A DNA stretch of 64,000 nucleotides from Citrobacter enshiensis. GTDB taxonomy: Bacteria > Pseudomonadota > Gammaproteobacteria > Enterobacterales > Enterobacteriaceae. A model generated the notes under the pieces. That model saw only the letters and a list, made by a program, of their open reading frames with translations. It was not told the origin of the DNA and made no database searches. Within the stretch, counting starts at the first letter, position 1. The number at the start of each line of letters is the position of its first letter. The stretch is taken from positions 4,310,839 through 4,374,838 of the forward strand of contig NZ_CP119862.1 in assembly GCF_029338175.1 (NCBI RefSeq), given 5' to 3'. Shown one piece after another: positions 1 to 13,220 of the stretch. The position numbers and the translations under genes are program-made.

Positions 1-4311
<4,311 letters not shown>

Positions 4312-4463
4312 TTAACAAAAATTCAACAATCAAGGTTGAAAAACAGACGACAACCCAAATATTTCTTATGTTTACTTTAGACACATTCACAATAGTTATT
4401 GTGTGCAAAGAAGCGTCTTGTTACAACCTTAAACCAAATGACAGTTTTTGGGAGGACCGCACC

Positions 4464-5102
4464 ATGAGCATATTTGATAAAAAGCATCTGGTTACTCAAG
4501 CAGATGCACTGCCCGGACGCAATACCCCGATGCCGGTAGCCACTCTGCATGCGGTAAACGAACACTCCATGACAAATGTGCCCGAAGGGATGGAAATTGC
4601 CCTCTTTGCCATGGGCTGCTTTTGGGGCGTTGAACGCTTATTCTGGCAATTGCCGGGGGTTTACAGCACGGCGGCGGGGTATACCGGCGGCTATACGCCA
4701 AACCCCACCTACCGGGAAGTCTGCTCCGGGCAGACCGGTCATGCTGAAGCCGTTCGTGTGGTCTACGATCCCCAGGTTATCCGCTATGAGCAGTTGCTAC
4801 AGGTCTTCTGGGAGAATCACGACCCGGCGCAGGGTATGCGTCAGGGCAACGATCAGGGGACACAGTACCGTTCCGCTATCTATCCGCTCACGCCGGAACA
4901 GGACGCCGCCGCCCACGCCAGTCTTGAACGCTTTCAGGCGGCCATGGCCACAGCGAATGACGATCGCCACATCACCACCGAGATTAGCCGCGCCAGCCCG
5001 TTCTACTACGCCGAGGATGACCACCAGCAGTATCTGCACAAGAATCCCTACGGCTACTGCAGCATTGGCGGAATTGGGGTATGTCTGCCGCCTGACGCAT
5101 GA
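4464..5102 (+). CDS. msrA: Peptide methionine-(S)-sulfoxide reductase MsrA
   Basis: Reduces methionine-S-sulfoxide in proteins and free methionine in the cytoplasm with thioredoxin. The catalytic motif GCFWG places the nucleophilic cysteine at residue 52. The two C-terminal recycling cysteines are at about 199 and 207 ([10 protein letters not shown]), as in E. coli. I chose the ATG at 4464 because it has a strong GGGAGGA ribosome site 9 bases upstream and gives 212 aa, the E. coli length. The frame stays open upstream to 4242 but that extension does not resemble MsrA. Transcribed divergently from tamAB, across 215 bp of AT-rich DNA. Confidence 0.97.
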   Translation: MSIFDKKHLVTQADALPGRNTPMPVATLHAVNEHSMTNVPEGMEIALFAMGCFWGVERLFWQLPGVYSTAAGYTGGYTPNPTYREVCSGQTGHAEAVRVVYDPQVIRYEQLLQVFWENHDPAQGMRQGNDQGTQYRSAIYPLTPEQDAAAHASLERFQAAMATANDDRHITTEISRASPFYYAEDDHQQYLHKNPYGYCSIGGIGVCLPPDA

Positions 5103-5456
5103 TTTTATTCGCAGGCCGGCGTTTTGACAGCCCCCTGCCACGCCTGATGGCGCGACGCGTATCAGACCTCCGGGACTGTCGAAATCTGACCCTCTGGCGG
5201 CATTACAGTACCTTACGCTATACTAGCGACTGAAATTACCGGCTCACTTCCTTCGGGCCGGTTTTCAATGTGTATTTCATATGGATTTATACTCTATGGA
5301 TTTCGAGTTGCAGGAAGGCGGCAAGCTCGTGAATCCCCAGGAGCATAGAAAACTATGTGACTGGGGTGAATGAGTGCAGCCAACGTACCTGTAAATTGAA
5401 AGACGACGAGTATCAACTTCTCCCTTCCGAGGATCTGGCGTAACGCTGGATAAGAT
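5103..5456. other. Intergenic region msrA-ytfL with ERIC element
   Basis: 354 bp without a gene. It holds a short hairpin at about 5240-5263 (ACCGGC...GCCGGT, followed by TTTTC), a plausible msrA terminator, and an ERIC repeat at 5289-5413 just upstream of the ytfL start. A promoter for ytfL must lie here or inside the ERIC, but I cannot place it with confidence. Confidence 0.6.
5289..5413 (+). repeat. ERIC (enterobacterial repetitive intergenic consensus) element
   Basis: A 125-bp imperfect palindrome beginning ATACTC and ending GAGTAT. It carries the diagnostic ERIC core GTGAATCCCCAGGAG followed about 12 bases later by GTGACTGGGGTGAA. ERIC elements are non-coding miniature elements found in intergenic, usually transcribed, regions of enterobacteria. 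This copy ends 43 bp before the ytfL start and so would be in its 5' leader if the promoter lies upstream. Confidence 0.93.
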
Positions 5457-6794
5457 ATGTTAAACAGTATTTTAATCATACTCTGCTTGATCGCTGTGAG
5501 TGCGTTCTTCTCGATATCCGAGATCTCGCTTGCCGCCTCACGTAAAATTAAACTTAAGTTGTTAGCGGATGATGGCAATATCAACGCGCAGCGCGTTTTG
5601 AAAATGCAGGAAAACCCGGGGATGTTCTTTACCGTGGTGCAAATTGGCCTGAACGCGGTCGCCATTCTCGGCGGTATCGTGGGCGACGCCGCATTTTCTC
5701 CGGCATTTTATTCCCTGTTCTCTACCTACTTCTCAGCGGAACTGTCCGAGCAACTGAGCTTTATTCTCTCTTTCTCGCTGGTCACCGGTCTGTTTATTTT
5801 GTTCGCGGATTTAACCCCGAAACGCATCGGTATGATTGCGCCAGAAGCTGTTGCTTTGCGTATCATCAACCCGATGCGCTTCTGCCTGTTTGTGTTTCGC
5901 CCATTGGTGTGGTTCTTCAACGGTCTGGCGAACATCATCTTTCGCATCTTCAAACTGCCGATGGTGCGTAAAGACGACATTACCTCTGATGATATCTATG
6001 CCGTCGTCGAAGCCGGTGCGTTAGCAGGCGTGCTGCGTAAACAGGAACACGAACTGATTGAAAACGTGTTCGAACTGGAATCTCGTACCGTGCCATCTTC
6101 CATGACCTCGCGTGAAAACGTGATCTGGTTTGATCTGCATGAAGACGAACAGAGCCTGAAAAACAAAGTCGCAAAGCATCCGCACTCGAAATTCCTGGTC
6201 TGTAACGAAGACATCGACCACATCATTGGCTACGTTGACTCAAAAGACCTGCTCAACCGCGTGCTGGCGAACCAGAGCATGGCGTTAAACAGCGGCGTCC
6301 AGATCCGCAATACGCTCATCGTTCCGGACACACTAACCCTCTCGGAAGCGCTGGAAAGCTTCAAAGCCGCGGGCGAAGATTTTGCCGTTATCATGAATGA
6401 ATACGCGTTGGTGGTGGGTATTATCACCCTCAATGATGTGATGACGACATTAATGGGCGACCTGGTGGGCCAGGGTCTGGAAGAGCAGATCGTCGCCCGT
6501 GATGAGAATTCATGGCTGATTGATGGCGGTACGCCTATCGACGACGTCATGCGCGTGCTGGATATCGACGAGTTTCCACAGTCGGGTAACTACGAAACCA
6601 TCGGCGGCTTTATGATGTTTATGCTGCGAAAAATCCCGAAACGTACCGACTCGGTGAAGTTTTCCGGCTACAAGTTTGAAGTAGTGGATATCGATAACTA
6701 CCGTATCGATCAGTTGCTGGTCACGCGACTCGGCACGAAACCCACGACGCTGGTGCCGAAGCTGCCCGATGCCAAAGAAGAGAACGCGGCATAA
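5457..6794 (+). CDS. ytfL: YtfL (PaeA), CNNM/CorC-type inner-membrane protein linked to polyamine export
   Basis: A 445-aa membrane protein (E. coli 447). Residues 1-190 form the DUF21/CNNM transmembrane domain with about four hydrophobic segments. A CBS-domain pair follows at about 205-325, then a CorC_HlyC domain at about 345-425. E. coli and Salmonella YtfL (PaeA) protects stationary cells against cadaverine and putrescine and is thought to export them; the family also includes metal-ion transporters. The ATG at 5457 has a weak GGATAAG ribosome site and matches the E. coli N-terminus. An ERIC element sits directly upstream and a strong terminator follows. Confidence 0.93.
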   Translation: MLNSILIILCLIAVSAFFSISEISLAASRKIKLKLLADDGNINAQRVLKMQENPGMFFTVVQIGLNAVAILGGIVGDAAFSPAFYSLFSTYFSAELSEQLSFILSFSLVTGLFILFADLTPKRIGMIAPEAVALRIINPMRFCLFVFRPLVWFFNGLANIIFRIFKLPMVRKDDITSDDIYAVVEAGALAGVLRKQEHELIENVFELESRTVPSSMTSRENVIWFDLHEDEQSLKNKVAKHPHSKFLVCNEDIDHIIGYVDSKDLLNRVLANQSMALNSGVQIRNTLIVPDTLTLSEALESFKAAGEDFAVIMNEYALVVGIITLNDVMTTLMGDLVGQGLEEQIVARDENSWLIDGGTPIDDVMRVLDIDEFPQSGNYETIGGFMMFMLRKIPKRTDSVKFSGYKFEVVDIDNYRIDQLLVTRLGTKPTTLVPKLPDAKEENAA

Positions 6795-6815
6795 GTTACG
6801 CGCCTTAGAAACATC

Positions 6816-6846
6816 AACGGCTCCTGTTTCAGGAGCCGTTTTTTTA
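6816..6846 (+). terminator. Rho-independent terminator of ytfL, convergent with ytfK
   Basis: Perfect stem AACGGCTCCTG / CAGGAGCCGTT with a TTT loop followed by seven T. It lies between the ends of ytfL and ytfK and can also act on the minus strand because A residues precede it. Confidence 0.88.
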
Positions 6847-6876
6847 TACTGCTTTAACTATCGCATAGCACTTCAG

Positions 6877-7083
6877 TTAAGCCATCTCAGTTTGCAGACG
6901 CAAAACCTGACGGTTAACTTCGGACATCACAGAAAAATGCTGTTTGTCCTTCACTTTTGGGACAAGAATCTTACCCTTATCAAACTCAAAAGCGCCTACG
7001 TCCTTGATATATAACCGTCCACGAAACAGGATCTTCACGTACTTCGCCACCTGCAGCGGGTTGTACCGTTGGAAAATTTTCAT
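6877..7083 (-). CDS. ytfK: YtfK, small DUF1107 protein that stimulates SpoT-dependent (p)ppGpp accumulation
   Basis: A 68-aa basic protein beginning [20 protein letters not shown], nearly identical to E. coli YtfK. The family protein binds SpoT and shifts it toward alarmone synthesis under phosphate or fatty-acid limitation. The ATG at 7083 is preceded by CAGGAGACAACA, a good ribosome site. The frame is open further upstream to 7149 but the extension lacks similarity. Convergent with ytfL and divergent from ytfJ, so it is a single-gene unit. Confidence 0.94.
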   Translation of the reverse strand: MKIFQRYNPLQVAKYVKILFRGRLYIKDVGAFEFDKGKILVPKVKDKQHFSVMSEVNRQVLRLQTEMA

Positions 7084-7404
7084 TGTTGTCTCCTGCTGAG
7101 CATTACGCCTTTGCGGTGCCACAATCAGCCCAACTGTTCTAAGGCGCAAATTTTAATGCCATATGACTATAGACTATCTCGACGATGTTTCCAGCGTGTA
7201 TAAGTTTATTTACCTTTTCATTACACTTATTCAGAATTATCTCTTCACTGATGCGCTGGATTCAGTATAAGCCTTCATTTTTCGCAGGATTTGTGCGCCC
7301 GTCCGCAAACTGGCATCGCGCTTGCGGGAAAAAGCATTATTCGCACATATGATTAAATCTCAGACCCAAGTGGTCGGATCACCTGCAAATAATAAGGAAA
7401 CACC
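7084..7404. promoter_or_regulatory. Divergent ytfK/ytfJ intergenic region
   Basis: 321 bp, AT-rich in the middle, with no ORF of note. It must hold the divergent promoters of ytfK (minus) and ytfJ (plus). The ytfJ ribosome site AAGGAA lies just before its ATG. I see no clear operator or repeat. Confidence 0.4.
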
Positions 7405-7962
7405 ATGACTTTACGTAAGCTTCTCGCGCTCTCATGCCTGTTACTGCCGATGATGGCCTCCGCACATAACTTCGAAACGCACCAGCGCGTGTCGCCAGTG
7501 GGGATCGCCGACCGCGGTGAATTGATTCTTGATAGTGATAAGTTTAGCTATAAAAGCTGGAATAGCGCGCAGTTGCCAGGGAAAGTACGCATTCTGCAAC
7601 ACATCGCCGGACGCACTTCTGCCAAAGAGAAAAACGCGACGTTGATCGAGGCAATCAAAGCGGCAAAACTGCCGCACGACAAATACCAGACCACCACTAT
7701 CGTCAACACGGATGACGCCATTCCTGGCTCCGGTATGTTCGTGCGCAGTAGCCTTGAGAGTAATAAGAAGCTCTATCCCTGGTCGCAGTTTATTGTCGAC
7801 AGCGACGGCATTGCGCGTAAAACCTGGCAACTGGATGAAGAGAGTTCAGCTATCGCCGTACTCGACAAAGATGGCCGTGTTCAGTGGGCAAAAGATGGTG
7901 CATTAACGCAGGAAGAGGTGCAGCAGGTGATCGCCCTGCTGCACACATTGCTCAGTAAATAG
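7405..7962 (+). CDS. ytfJ: YtfJ, periplasmic thioredoxin-fold protein of unknown function
   Basis: A 185-aa protein with a clear Sec signal peptide ([20 protein letters not shown], cleavage before HNF). The mature part resembles the YtfJ family of thioredoxin-like proteins and has no CXXC redox motif. The predicted location is the periplasm. AAGGAA at 7396-7401 is the ribosome site. The last 11 bases overlap convergently with the 3' end of cysQ, a gene arrangement shared with E. coli. The function is not established. Confidence 0.92.
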   Translation: MTLRKLLALSCLLLPMMASAHNFETHQRVSPVGIADRGELILDSDKFSYKSWNSAQLPGKVRILQHIAGRTSAKEKNATLIEAIKAAKLPHDKYQTTTIVNTDDAIPGSGMFVRSSLESNKKLYPWSQFIVDSDGIARKTWQLDEESSAIAVLDKDGRVQWAKDGALTQEEVQQVIALLHTLLSK

Positions 7963-8692
7963 AGACCCGGAAGCCGGGGTTGAGGAATGATTCGCGCGGG
8001 GTGTAATTCAGTGGTTTACCCTGCCAGTCGTAAACATGCGCCCCGGCAGCAGCGGCAACAGCATGGCCCGCGGCGGTATCCCAGACGTTCGTGGGGCCAA
8101 AGCGCGGATACAGTTGAGCCTGCCCTTCTGCCACCAGACAGAACTTGAGGGAAGATCCAATCGAGGTTGTCTGGTGCTCGCCCAACTGCTGCAAATATTC
8201 TTTCATTTCGCTGTCTGCATGCGAGCGGCTAATCACCACCAGCGGCGGGCGGGCGTCGCGTACCTGAATTTGTTTGCGTATACCGCACTCTTCTTTCCAG
8301 GCTTTCCCTTCTGCCGCGCTGTACATCACCTTCATGACGGGTGCATAAACCACGCCCAATACCGGCTTACCTTTGTCGATCAGCGCAATATTAACGGTGA
8401 ATTCTCCGTTACGTTTAATGAACTCTTTTGTGCCATCCAGTGGGTCTACCAGCCAGTAGCGCTGCCAGTGCTGGCGCACGTCCCAACTCTGCGGGTCTTC
8501 CTCCGAGAGCACCGGAATATCCGGCGTCAGTGCCTGTAATCCTTCGAGTATCACGACATGCGCGGCAATATCCGCCGCAGTGACCGGAGAATCATCCTGC
8601 TTGCTGGTGATCTCCATCGGTTTGACTCCATCGTAAATTTGCATAATGGCATCACCCGCATTCCGTGCAAGCTGGCATACATGTTCTAACAT
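7952..8692 (-). CDS. cysQ: CysQ, 3'(2'),5'-bisphosphate nucleotidase
   Basis: Hydrolyses 3'-phosphoadenosine 5'-phosphate (PAP), a product of sulfate assimilation, to AMP; Mg-dependent and lithium-sensitive in the family. The 246-aa sequence (E. coli 246) shows the metal and phosphate-binding motifs [22 protein letters not shown] and WDTAAG of the inositol-monophosphatase superfamily in order. The ATG at 8692 is preceded by a GGTGGAG ribosome site. Convergent and overlapping with ytfJ, divergent from cpdB. Confidence 0.97.
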   Translation of the reverse strand: MLEHVCQLARNAGDAIMQIYDGVKPMEITSKQDDSPVTAADIAAHVVILEGLQALTPDIPVLSEEDPQSWDVRQHWQRYWLVDPLDGTKEFIKRNGEFTVNIALIDKGKPVLGVVYAPVMKVMYSAAEGKAWKEECGIRKQIQVRDARPPLVVISRSHADSEMKEYLQQLGEHQTTSIGSSLKFCLVAEGQAQLYPRFGPTNVWDTAAGHAVAAAAGAHVYDWQGKPLNYTPRESFLNPGFRVSIY

Positions 8693-8880
8693 TCTCCACC
8701 TCGTTTGTGGCCGTGGCGTTAACTCGTTGTTTTACTTATACCCGATCGTCAGGGGATCCGCCAACTGTGATAACGACTGCGGTTTTGGCGGGTAAATTCA
8801 TGGCATGATTCACGATTCTGTAAGCAAGAAGATATAGATACATTTTCTTTTGTGGCTTAGATCTTAAAAGGATGCCCCTG

Positions 8881-10824
8881 ATGATTAAGTTTAGCGCAAC
8901 GCTCCTGGCCACGCTGATCGCTGCCAGCGTGAATGCGGCGACCGTCGATCTGCGAATCATGGAAACCACTGATTTACATAGCAACATGATGGATTTCGAT
9001 TATTACAAAGATACCGCGACGGAAAAATTCGGTCTGGTACGCACGGCAAGTTTGATTAATGCCGCCAGAAATGAAGTGAAAAACAGCGTGCTGGTCGATA
9101 ACGGCGATCTGATTCAGGGGAGTCCGCTGGGCGATTACATGGCAGACAAAGGGCTGCAAAAAGGCGACATTCATCCTGTCTACAAAGCACTGAATACGCT
9201 GGATTACGCCGTCGGTAACCTTGGCAACCATGAATTCAATTATGGTCTGGATTATCTCCACGCGGCGCTGTCTGGCGCGAAATTCCCCTACGTTAATGCC
9301 AATATCATCGACGTTAAAACCCAGAAGCCGCTGTTTACACCTTATTTGATTAAAGAGACTGACGTCATCGATAAGGACGGTCATAAGCAAACGCTCAGGA
9401 TTGGCTATATCGGTTTTGTGCCGCCCCAAATCATGACCTGGGATAAAACCAACCTCAGCGGCAAAGTGACGGTGAATGACATCACCGAAACCGCCCGCAA
9501 GTATGTACCCGAAATGCGCGCCAACGGCGCCGATGTGGTGGTCGTGATTGCGCACTCCGGTCTTTCAGCCGATCCCTACCAGAGCATGGCGGAAAACTCG
9601 GTTTACTACCTCAGCGAAGTCCCGGGTGTGGATGCCATTATGTTTGGTCACGCGCATGCCGTCTTCCCGGGCAAAGATTTCGCCAGCATTAAGGGCGCGG
9701 ATATCGCCAAAGGCACCCTTAACGGTGTACCGGCCGTCATGCCGGGCATGTGGGGCGATCATCTGGGCGTGGTGGATCTGGTGCTCAACAACGACAGCGG
9801 GAAATGGCAGGTGACGCAGGCGAAAGCCGAGGCGCGTCCGATTTATGACGCGGCGGCGAAAAAATCGCTGGCAGCGGAAGACCTTAAGCTGGTTGATATC
9901 CTGAAAGCCGATCATGACGCTACGCGCAAATTCGTCGGCAAGCCGATTGGTCAATCCGCAGATAACATGTACAGCTATCTGGCGCTGGTTCAAGATGATC
10001 CGACCGTTCAGGTCGTGAATATGGCGCAAAAAGCCTATGTTGAACACTTTATTCAGGGCGATCCGGACCTGGCAAAACTGCCTGTGCTTTCTGCCGCCGC
10101 ACCGTTTAAAGTCGGTGGTCGTAAAAACGATCCCGCCAGCTTTGTTGAGGTGGAAAAAGGGCAACTCACCTTCCGTAACGCCGCCGATCTCTACCTTTAT
10201 CCCAATACCCTGGTGGTCGTCAAAGCCAGCGGCAAAGAGGTGAAAGAGTGGCTGGAATGCTCGGCAGGACAGTTCAACCAGATTGATATCCACAGCAGCA
10301 AGCCGCAGTCGCTGATTAACTGGGAGGGATTTCGCACCTATAACTTCGATGTGATTGATGGGGTCAATTATCAGGTGGATGTTTCGCAGCCCGCTCGCTA
10401 TGACGGCGAATGTCAGACCATCAACCCCAACGCAGAACGTATCAAGAATCTGACCTTCAATGGCAAACCGATTGACCCGAACGCAACGTTCCTGGTCGCC
10501 ACCAATAACTATCGCGCCTACGGTGGTAAGTTTGCGGGCACCGGCGAAAACCATATCGCGTTTGCTGCACCGGATGAGAACCGTTCGGTGCTGGCCGCCT
10601 GGATAGGCGCAGAAACGAAGCGTGCAGGCGCAATCCATCCGGCAGCGGACAATAACTGGCGTCTGGCCCCCATCAGCAGTAAGACGACACTGGATATCCG
10701 CTTTGAGACATCCCCGACCGATAAGGCCGCCGCGTTTATCAAAGAGAAAGGACAATATCCGCTGAAGAAAGTCGCCACCGATGATATCGGTTTTGCGATT
10801 TATCAGGTGGATTTGCGTCAATAA
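8881..10824 (+). CDS. cpdB: CpdB, periplasmic 2',3'-cyclic-nucleotide 2'-phosphodiesterase/3'-nucleotidase
   Basis: A 647-aa precursor (E. coli 647) with signal peptide [19 protein letters not shown] cleaved before ATVD. The N-terminal calcineurin-like metallophosphoesterase domain shows [27 protein letters not shown] and GHAH metal ligands. The C-terminal 5'-nucleotidase domain (about 370-600) forms the nucleotide pocket. The enzyme salvages extracellular cyclic nucleotides and 3'-nucleotides. I chose the ATG at 8881 over the one at 8872: it matches E. coli and has AAAAGG upstream. A BIME follows the gene. Confidence 0.97.
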   Translation: MIKFSATLLATLIAASVNAATVDLRIMETTDLHSNMMDFDYYKDTATEKFGLVRTASLINAARNEVKNSVLVDNGDLIQGSPLGDYMADKGLQKGDIHPVYKALNTLDYAVGNLGNHEFNYGLDYLHAALSGAKFPYVNANIIDVKTQKPLFTPYLIKETDVIDKDGHKQTLRIGYIGFVPPQIMTWDKTNLSGKVTVNDITETARKYVPEMRANGADVVVVIAHSGLSADPYQSMAENSVYYLSEVPGVDAIMFGHAHAVFPGKDFASIKGADIAKGTLNGVPAVMPGMWGDHLGVVDLVLNNDSGKWQVTQAKAEARPIYDAAAKKSLAAEDLKLVDILKADHDATRKFVGKPIGQSADNMYSYLALVQDDPTVQVVNMAQKAYVEHFIQGDPDLAKLPVLSAAAPFKVGGRKNDPASFVEVEKGQLTFRNAADLYLYPNTLVVVKASGKEVKEWLECSAGQFNQIDIHSSKPQSLINWEGFRTYNFDVIDGVNYQVDVSQPARYDGECQTINPNAERIKNLTFNGKPIDPNATFLVATNNYRAYGGKFAGTGENHIAFAAPDENRSVLAAWIGAETKRAGAIHPAADNNWRLAPISSKTTLDIRFETSPTDKAAAFIKEKGQYPLKKVATDDIGFAIYQVDLRQ

Positions 10825-10837
10825 CGCTCCCTTCATT

Positions 10838-10915
10838 GCCGGATAGCGACGCCAGAGCGTCTTATCCGGCCTACGCAATCTCCAGGCCGGATAAGGCGTC
10901 AGCCGCCATCCGGCA
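10838..10915. repeat. BIME: pair of inverted REP sequences
   Basis: Two head-to-head REP palindromes: GCCGGATAGCGACG...CTTATCCGGCCTAC followed by AGGCCGGATAAGGCGT...ATCCGGCA. They lie between the convergent ends of cpdB and ytfH. REP pairs of this type stabilise mRNA 3' ends and can bind gyrase or IHF. Confidence 0.9.
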
Positions 10916-10920
10916 AATAC

Positions 10921-11301
10921 TCACGCCGCACGCTCATCCCGTCCCGCCAGGACCTGCGGCAAATTCAGTTCTATCCAGTCCGCCAACGCGGCCACTTTAT
11001 CGCTGACCTGCTCACCCAGCGGCGTCAGACTGTACTCTACGTGCGGTGGAACCACCGGATACGACACCCGATTGACAAAACCGTCCAGCTCCAGCGCCTG
11101 TAACGATTGCGCCAGCATCTTTTCGCTCACGCCGCCCATCTTGCGTCGTAAATCGCTGAAGCGATGCGTTCCGTCACGCAGCGCCACCAGAATCAATACC
11201 CCCCAGCGGCTGGTCACGTGCTTTAACACATCACGGGACGGACACTGTTCGGCAAACAAATTCCCCTCGCGCAATTGCTGAGAAAGCGTTGAGTTTGTCA
11301 T
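10921..11301 (-). CDS. ytfH: YtfH, HxlR-family (DUF24) MarR-like transcriptional regulator
   Basis: A 126-aa winged-helix protein (E. coli 126). The HxlR core is recognisable: CPSRDVLKHVTSRWGVLIL, then FSDLRRKMGGVSEKMLAQSLQALE as the recognition helix region, then the wing (PPHVEYSLTPLGEQ). The single cysteine near residue 20, right before the core, is typical of redox- or aldehyde-sensing HxlR proteins. It is divergent from qorB with only 89 bp between, and a perfect palindrome at 11326-11342 is a likely operator, which suggests that it regulates qorB and itself. Confidence 0.93.
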   Translation of the reverse strand: MTNSTLSQQLREGNLFAEQCPSRDVLKHVTSRWGVLILVALRDGTHRFSDLRRKMGGVSEKMLAQSLQALELDGFVNRVSYPVVPPHVEYSLTPLGEQVSDKVAALADWIELNLPQVLAGRDERAA

Positions 11302-11325
11302 TTTTATACTTACCTTTTTGTACGT

Positions 11326-11342
11326 ACTTACTAAAAGTAAGT
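11326..11342. promoter_or_regulatory. Putative YtfH operator between ytfH and qorB
   Basis: A perfect 17-bp palindrome with 7-bp arms, ACTTACT-AAA-AGTAAGT. A related half-site ACTTAC occurs at 11308-11313, and GTACGTAC lies just before the palindrome. The position in an 89-bp divergent promoter region next to an HxlR regulator gene supports an operator role; no binding is demonstrated. Confidence 0.6.
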
Positions 11343-11390
11343 TTAGGTGTTAGCGTAATTAAACACAAGACAAAGACGAGGAGTCATCCC

Positions 11391-12239
11391 ATGATCGCAA
11401 TTACCGGCGCCACTGGCCAACTGGGTCAACACGTTATCGAATCCTTACTGAAAGCCGTTCCTGCCAGCCAGATTGTCGCTATCGTCCGTAACGCGGCGAA
11501 AGCCACGGCCCTGCGTCAGCAAGGCATTACCGTGCGTGAGGCGGATTACAACAACGAAGCGGCATTCACCACCGCGCTACAGGGTATCGATAAACTGCTG
11601 CTGATCTCGTCGAGCGAAGTTGGGCAACGTAGCGCGCAGCATCGCAATGTGATTAATGCTGCGATGGCAGCCGATGTAAAATTCATCGCGTACACCAGCC
11701 TTCTTCATGCCGACAGCTCCCCGCTGGGACTGCATGTCGAGCATGTTGAAACCGAAAAAATGCTGGCAGACTCAGGTATTCCCCACGCCTTGCTGCGTAA
11801 CGGCTGGTATACCGAAAACTACCTGGCCAGTGCGCCCGCAGCCCTTGAACACGGCGTGTTTATCGGTGCCGCAGGTGAAGGCAAAATCGCCTCCGCCACC
11901 CGTGCTGATTATGCCGCCGCTGCCGCACGCGTGATTAGCGAAGAGGGCCATGCCGGTCAGGTTTACGAACTGGCGGGCGATGAAGCCTGGACGCTCAGCC
12001 AACTGGCCGCCGAACTGGCAAAACAGAGCGGAAAAAACGTGGTGTATCAGAACCTGAGCGAAGCGGATTTTGCCGCGGCGCTGAAAGGTGTAGGTCTGCC
12101 TGCGGGACTGGCGGATATGCTGGCGGATTCCGATGTGGGTGCCTCAAACGGCGGCCTGTTTGACGACAGCAAGACATTGAGCAAACTGACTGGACGTTCG
12201 ACCACCACATTGGCAGAGAGCGTCAAAAGCATCCTGTAG
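11391..12239 (+). CDS. qorB: QorB (YtfG), NAD(P)H:quinone oxidoreductase 2
   Basis: A 282-aa NmrA-like short-chain reductase. The N-terminal Rossmann motif ITGATGQLGQHV binds NAD(P)H. The family enzyme reduces quinones with NADPH in the cytoplasm. The ATG at 11391 with GAGGAG upstream matches E. coli QorB (286 aa); the frame is open to 11289 but that stretch overlaps ytfH and has no similarity. Probably controlled by the divergently encoded YtfH. Confidence 0.95.
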   Translation: MIAITGATGQLGQHVIESLLKAVPASQIVAIVRNAAKATALRQQGITVREADYNNEAAFTTALQGIDKLLLISSSEVGQRSAQHRNVINAAMAADVKFIAYTSLLHADSSPLGLHVEHVETEKMLADSGIPHALLRNGWYTENYLASAPAALEHGVFIGAAGEGKIASATRADYAAAAARVISEEGHAGQVYELAGDEAWTLSQLAAELAKQSGKNVVYQNLSEADFAAALKGVGLPAGLADMLADSDVGASNGGLFDDSKTLSKLTGRSTTTLAESVKSIL

Positions 12240-12290
12240 GTGTTAAAAATAAGTTAATTGCAGTGGCATCCCCGGGAGTCATCTCTGATA

Positions 12291-13145
12291 ATGAAACGAT
12301 GGCCCCTGGGGAGAGACAGCGTGCAAGGCGTACCCGAACAGTTTATTGATGAGAAAGACAGCGCCCGTTTTCGCCATCTGGCACAGGTTCCCGGCGTTGA
12401 ACTTTATCATGCCCACATTTCGCGCTACGCCTTTGAACCCCACACCCATGAAGCGTTCGGTATCGGTGCGATAGAATCCGGGGCCGAACGTTTTCGCTAT
12501 CGCGGTACGCAATATGTTGCCCCCGCCCAATCCGTCGTCACGATGAATCCCGATGAGCTGCATACCGGCGAGGCCGACACGGCCGACGGCTGGCGCTACC
12601 GTATGATCTATCTCGAACCCGATCTGCTGGAAGAGATGACAGGGATCCGTCACTGGTGGTTTCAGGACGTTACGCGCCACGATCCGTTACGATCGCGTCA
12701 GATTTGTACGCTGATCCAGGGACTCTGGCACGCGGACGATCCGCTGGCGCAAAAAGGTCTGCTGCTCTCTCTTATCGACACTTTCCAGCCATTGGCGCGT
12801 CATGCGCCGACGCTGCGCGAAGGCGCACACCGTTTTGATCGCATACGCGAGTATCTGCATGATAACTATATGCATCCTGTCACGCTGGAGGAGCTGGCGG
12901 GCGTCGCGTCGCTAAGCCCCTGGCACTTTCAGCGCCAGTTCAAAGCCCATTTCCACGTGACGCCGCATCAGATGCTGATGGCGATTCGGCTGTGGCGAGC
13001 AAAGACGTTTCTCACCCACGGTATGCCCGCCGCAGAGGTGGCAGCGGCCACCGGGCTGACCGATCAATCCCATCTCACCCGTACCTTTACCCATCGCTAC
13101 GGCATCACCCCGGTACGCTACCAAAAGCAGGTGTTCTCCGGTTAA
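12291..13145 (+). CDS. AraC-family transcriptional regulator with N-terminal cupin sensor
   Basis: About 285 aa. The N-terminal part is an AraC-binding cupin (YAFEPHTHEAFGIGAIESG, with the HTHE metal/ligand motif), and the C-terminal 100 residues are a double helix-turn-helix (VTLEELAGVASLSPWHFQRQFK and AAEVAAATGLTDQSHLTRTF). I prefer the ATG at 12291 or the GTG at 12321 (GGGGAGA upstream) over the TTG at 12258, which has no ribosome site. It is absent from this place in E. coli, where qorB adjoins ytfF, so it is a lineage-specific insertion. It lies 75 bp upstream of ytfF on the same strand and may regulate that permease. The effector is unknown. Confidence 0.88.
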   Translation: MKRWPLGRDSVQGVPEQFIDEKDSARFRHLAQVPGVELYHAHISRYAFEPHTHEAFGIGAIESGAERFRYRGTQYVAPAQSVVTMNPDELHTGEADTADGWRYRMIYLEPDLLEEMTGIRHWWFQDVTRHDPLRSRQICTLIQGLWHADDPLAQKGLLLSLIDTFQPLARHAPTLREGAHRFDRIREYLHDNYMHPVTLEELAGVASLSPWHFQRQFKAHFHVTPHQMLMAIRLWRAKTFLTHGMPAAEVAAATGLTDQSHLTRTFTHRYGITPVRYQKQVFSG

Positions 13146-13220
13146 TCAGCAACCTCATACAATACGGGCGCGGATTCCCTGCCTACACTTCTCACTACGT
13201 TCAATAATGTGGATGTAAAA

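Noticed and set aside
9565-10878. 437-aa ORF antisense to cpdB
   Set aside because: It lies entirely opposite the conserved CpdB frame, has no ribosome site or recognisable domain, and long antisense ORFs are common in GC-biased coding DNA.
12258-12290. TTG start of the AraC-type gene at 12258
   Set aside because: No ribosome site precedes it; ATG at 12291 or GTG at 12321 is more plausible.
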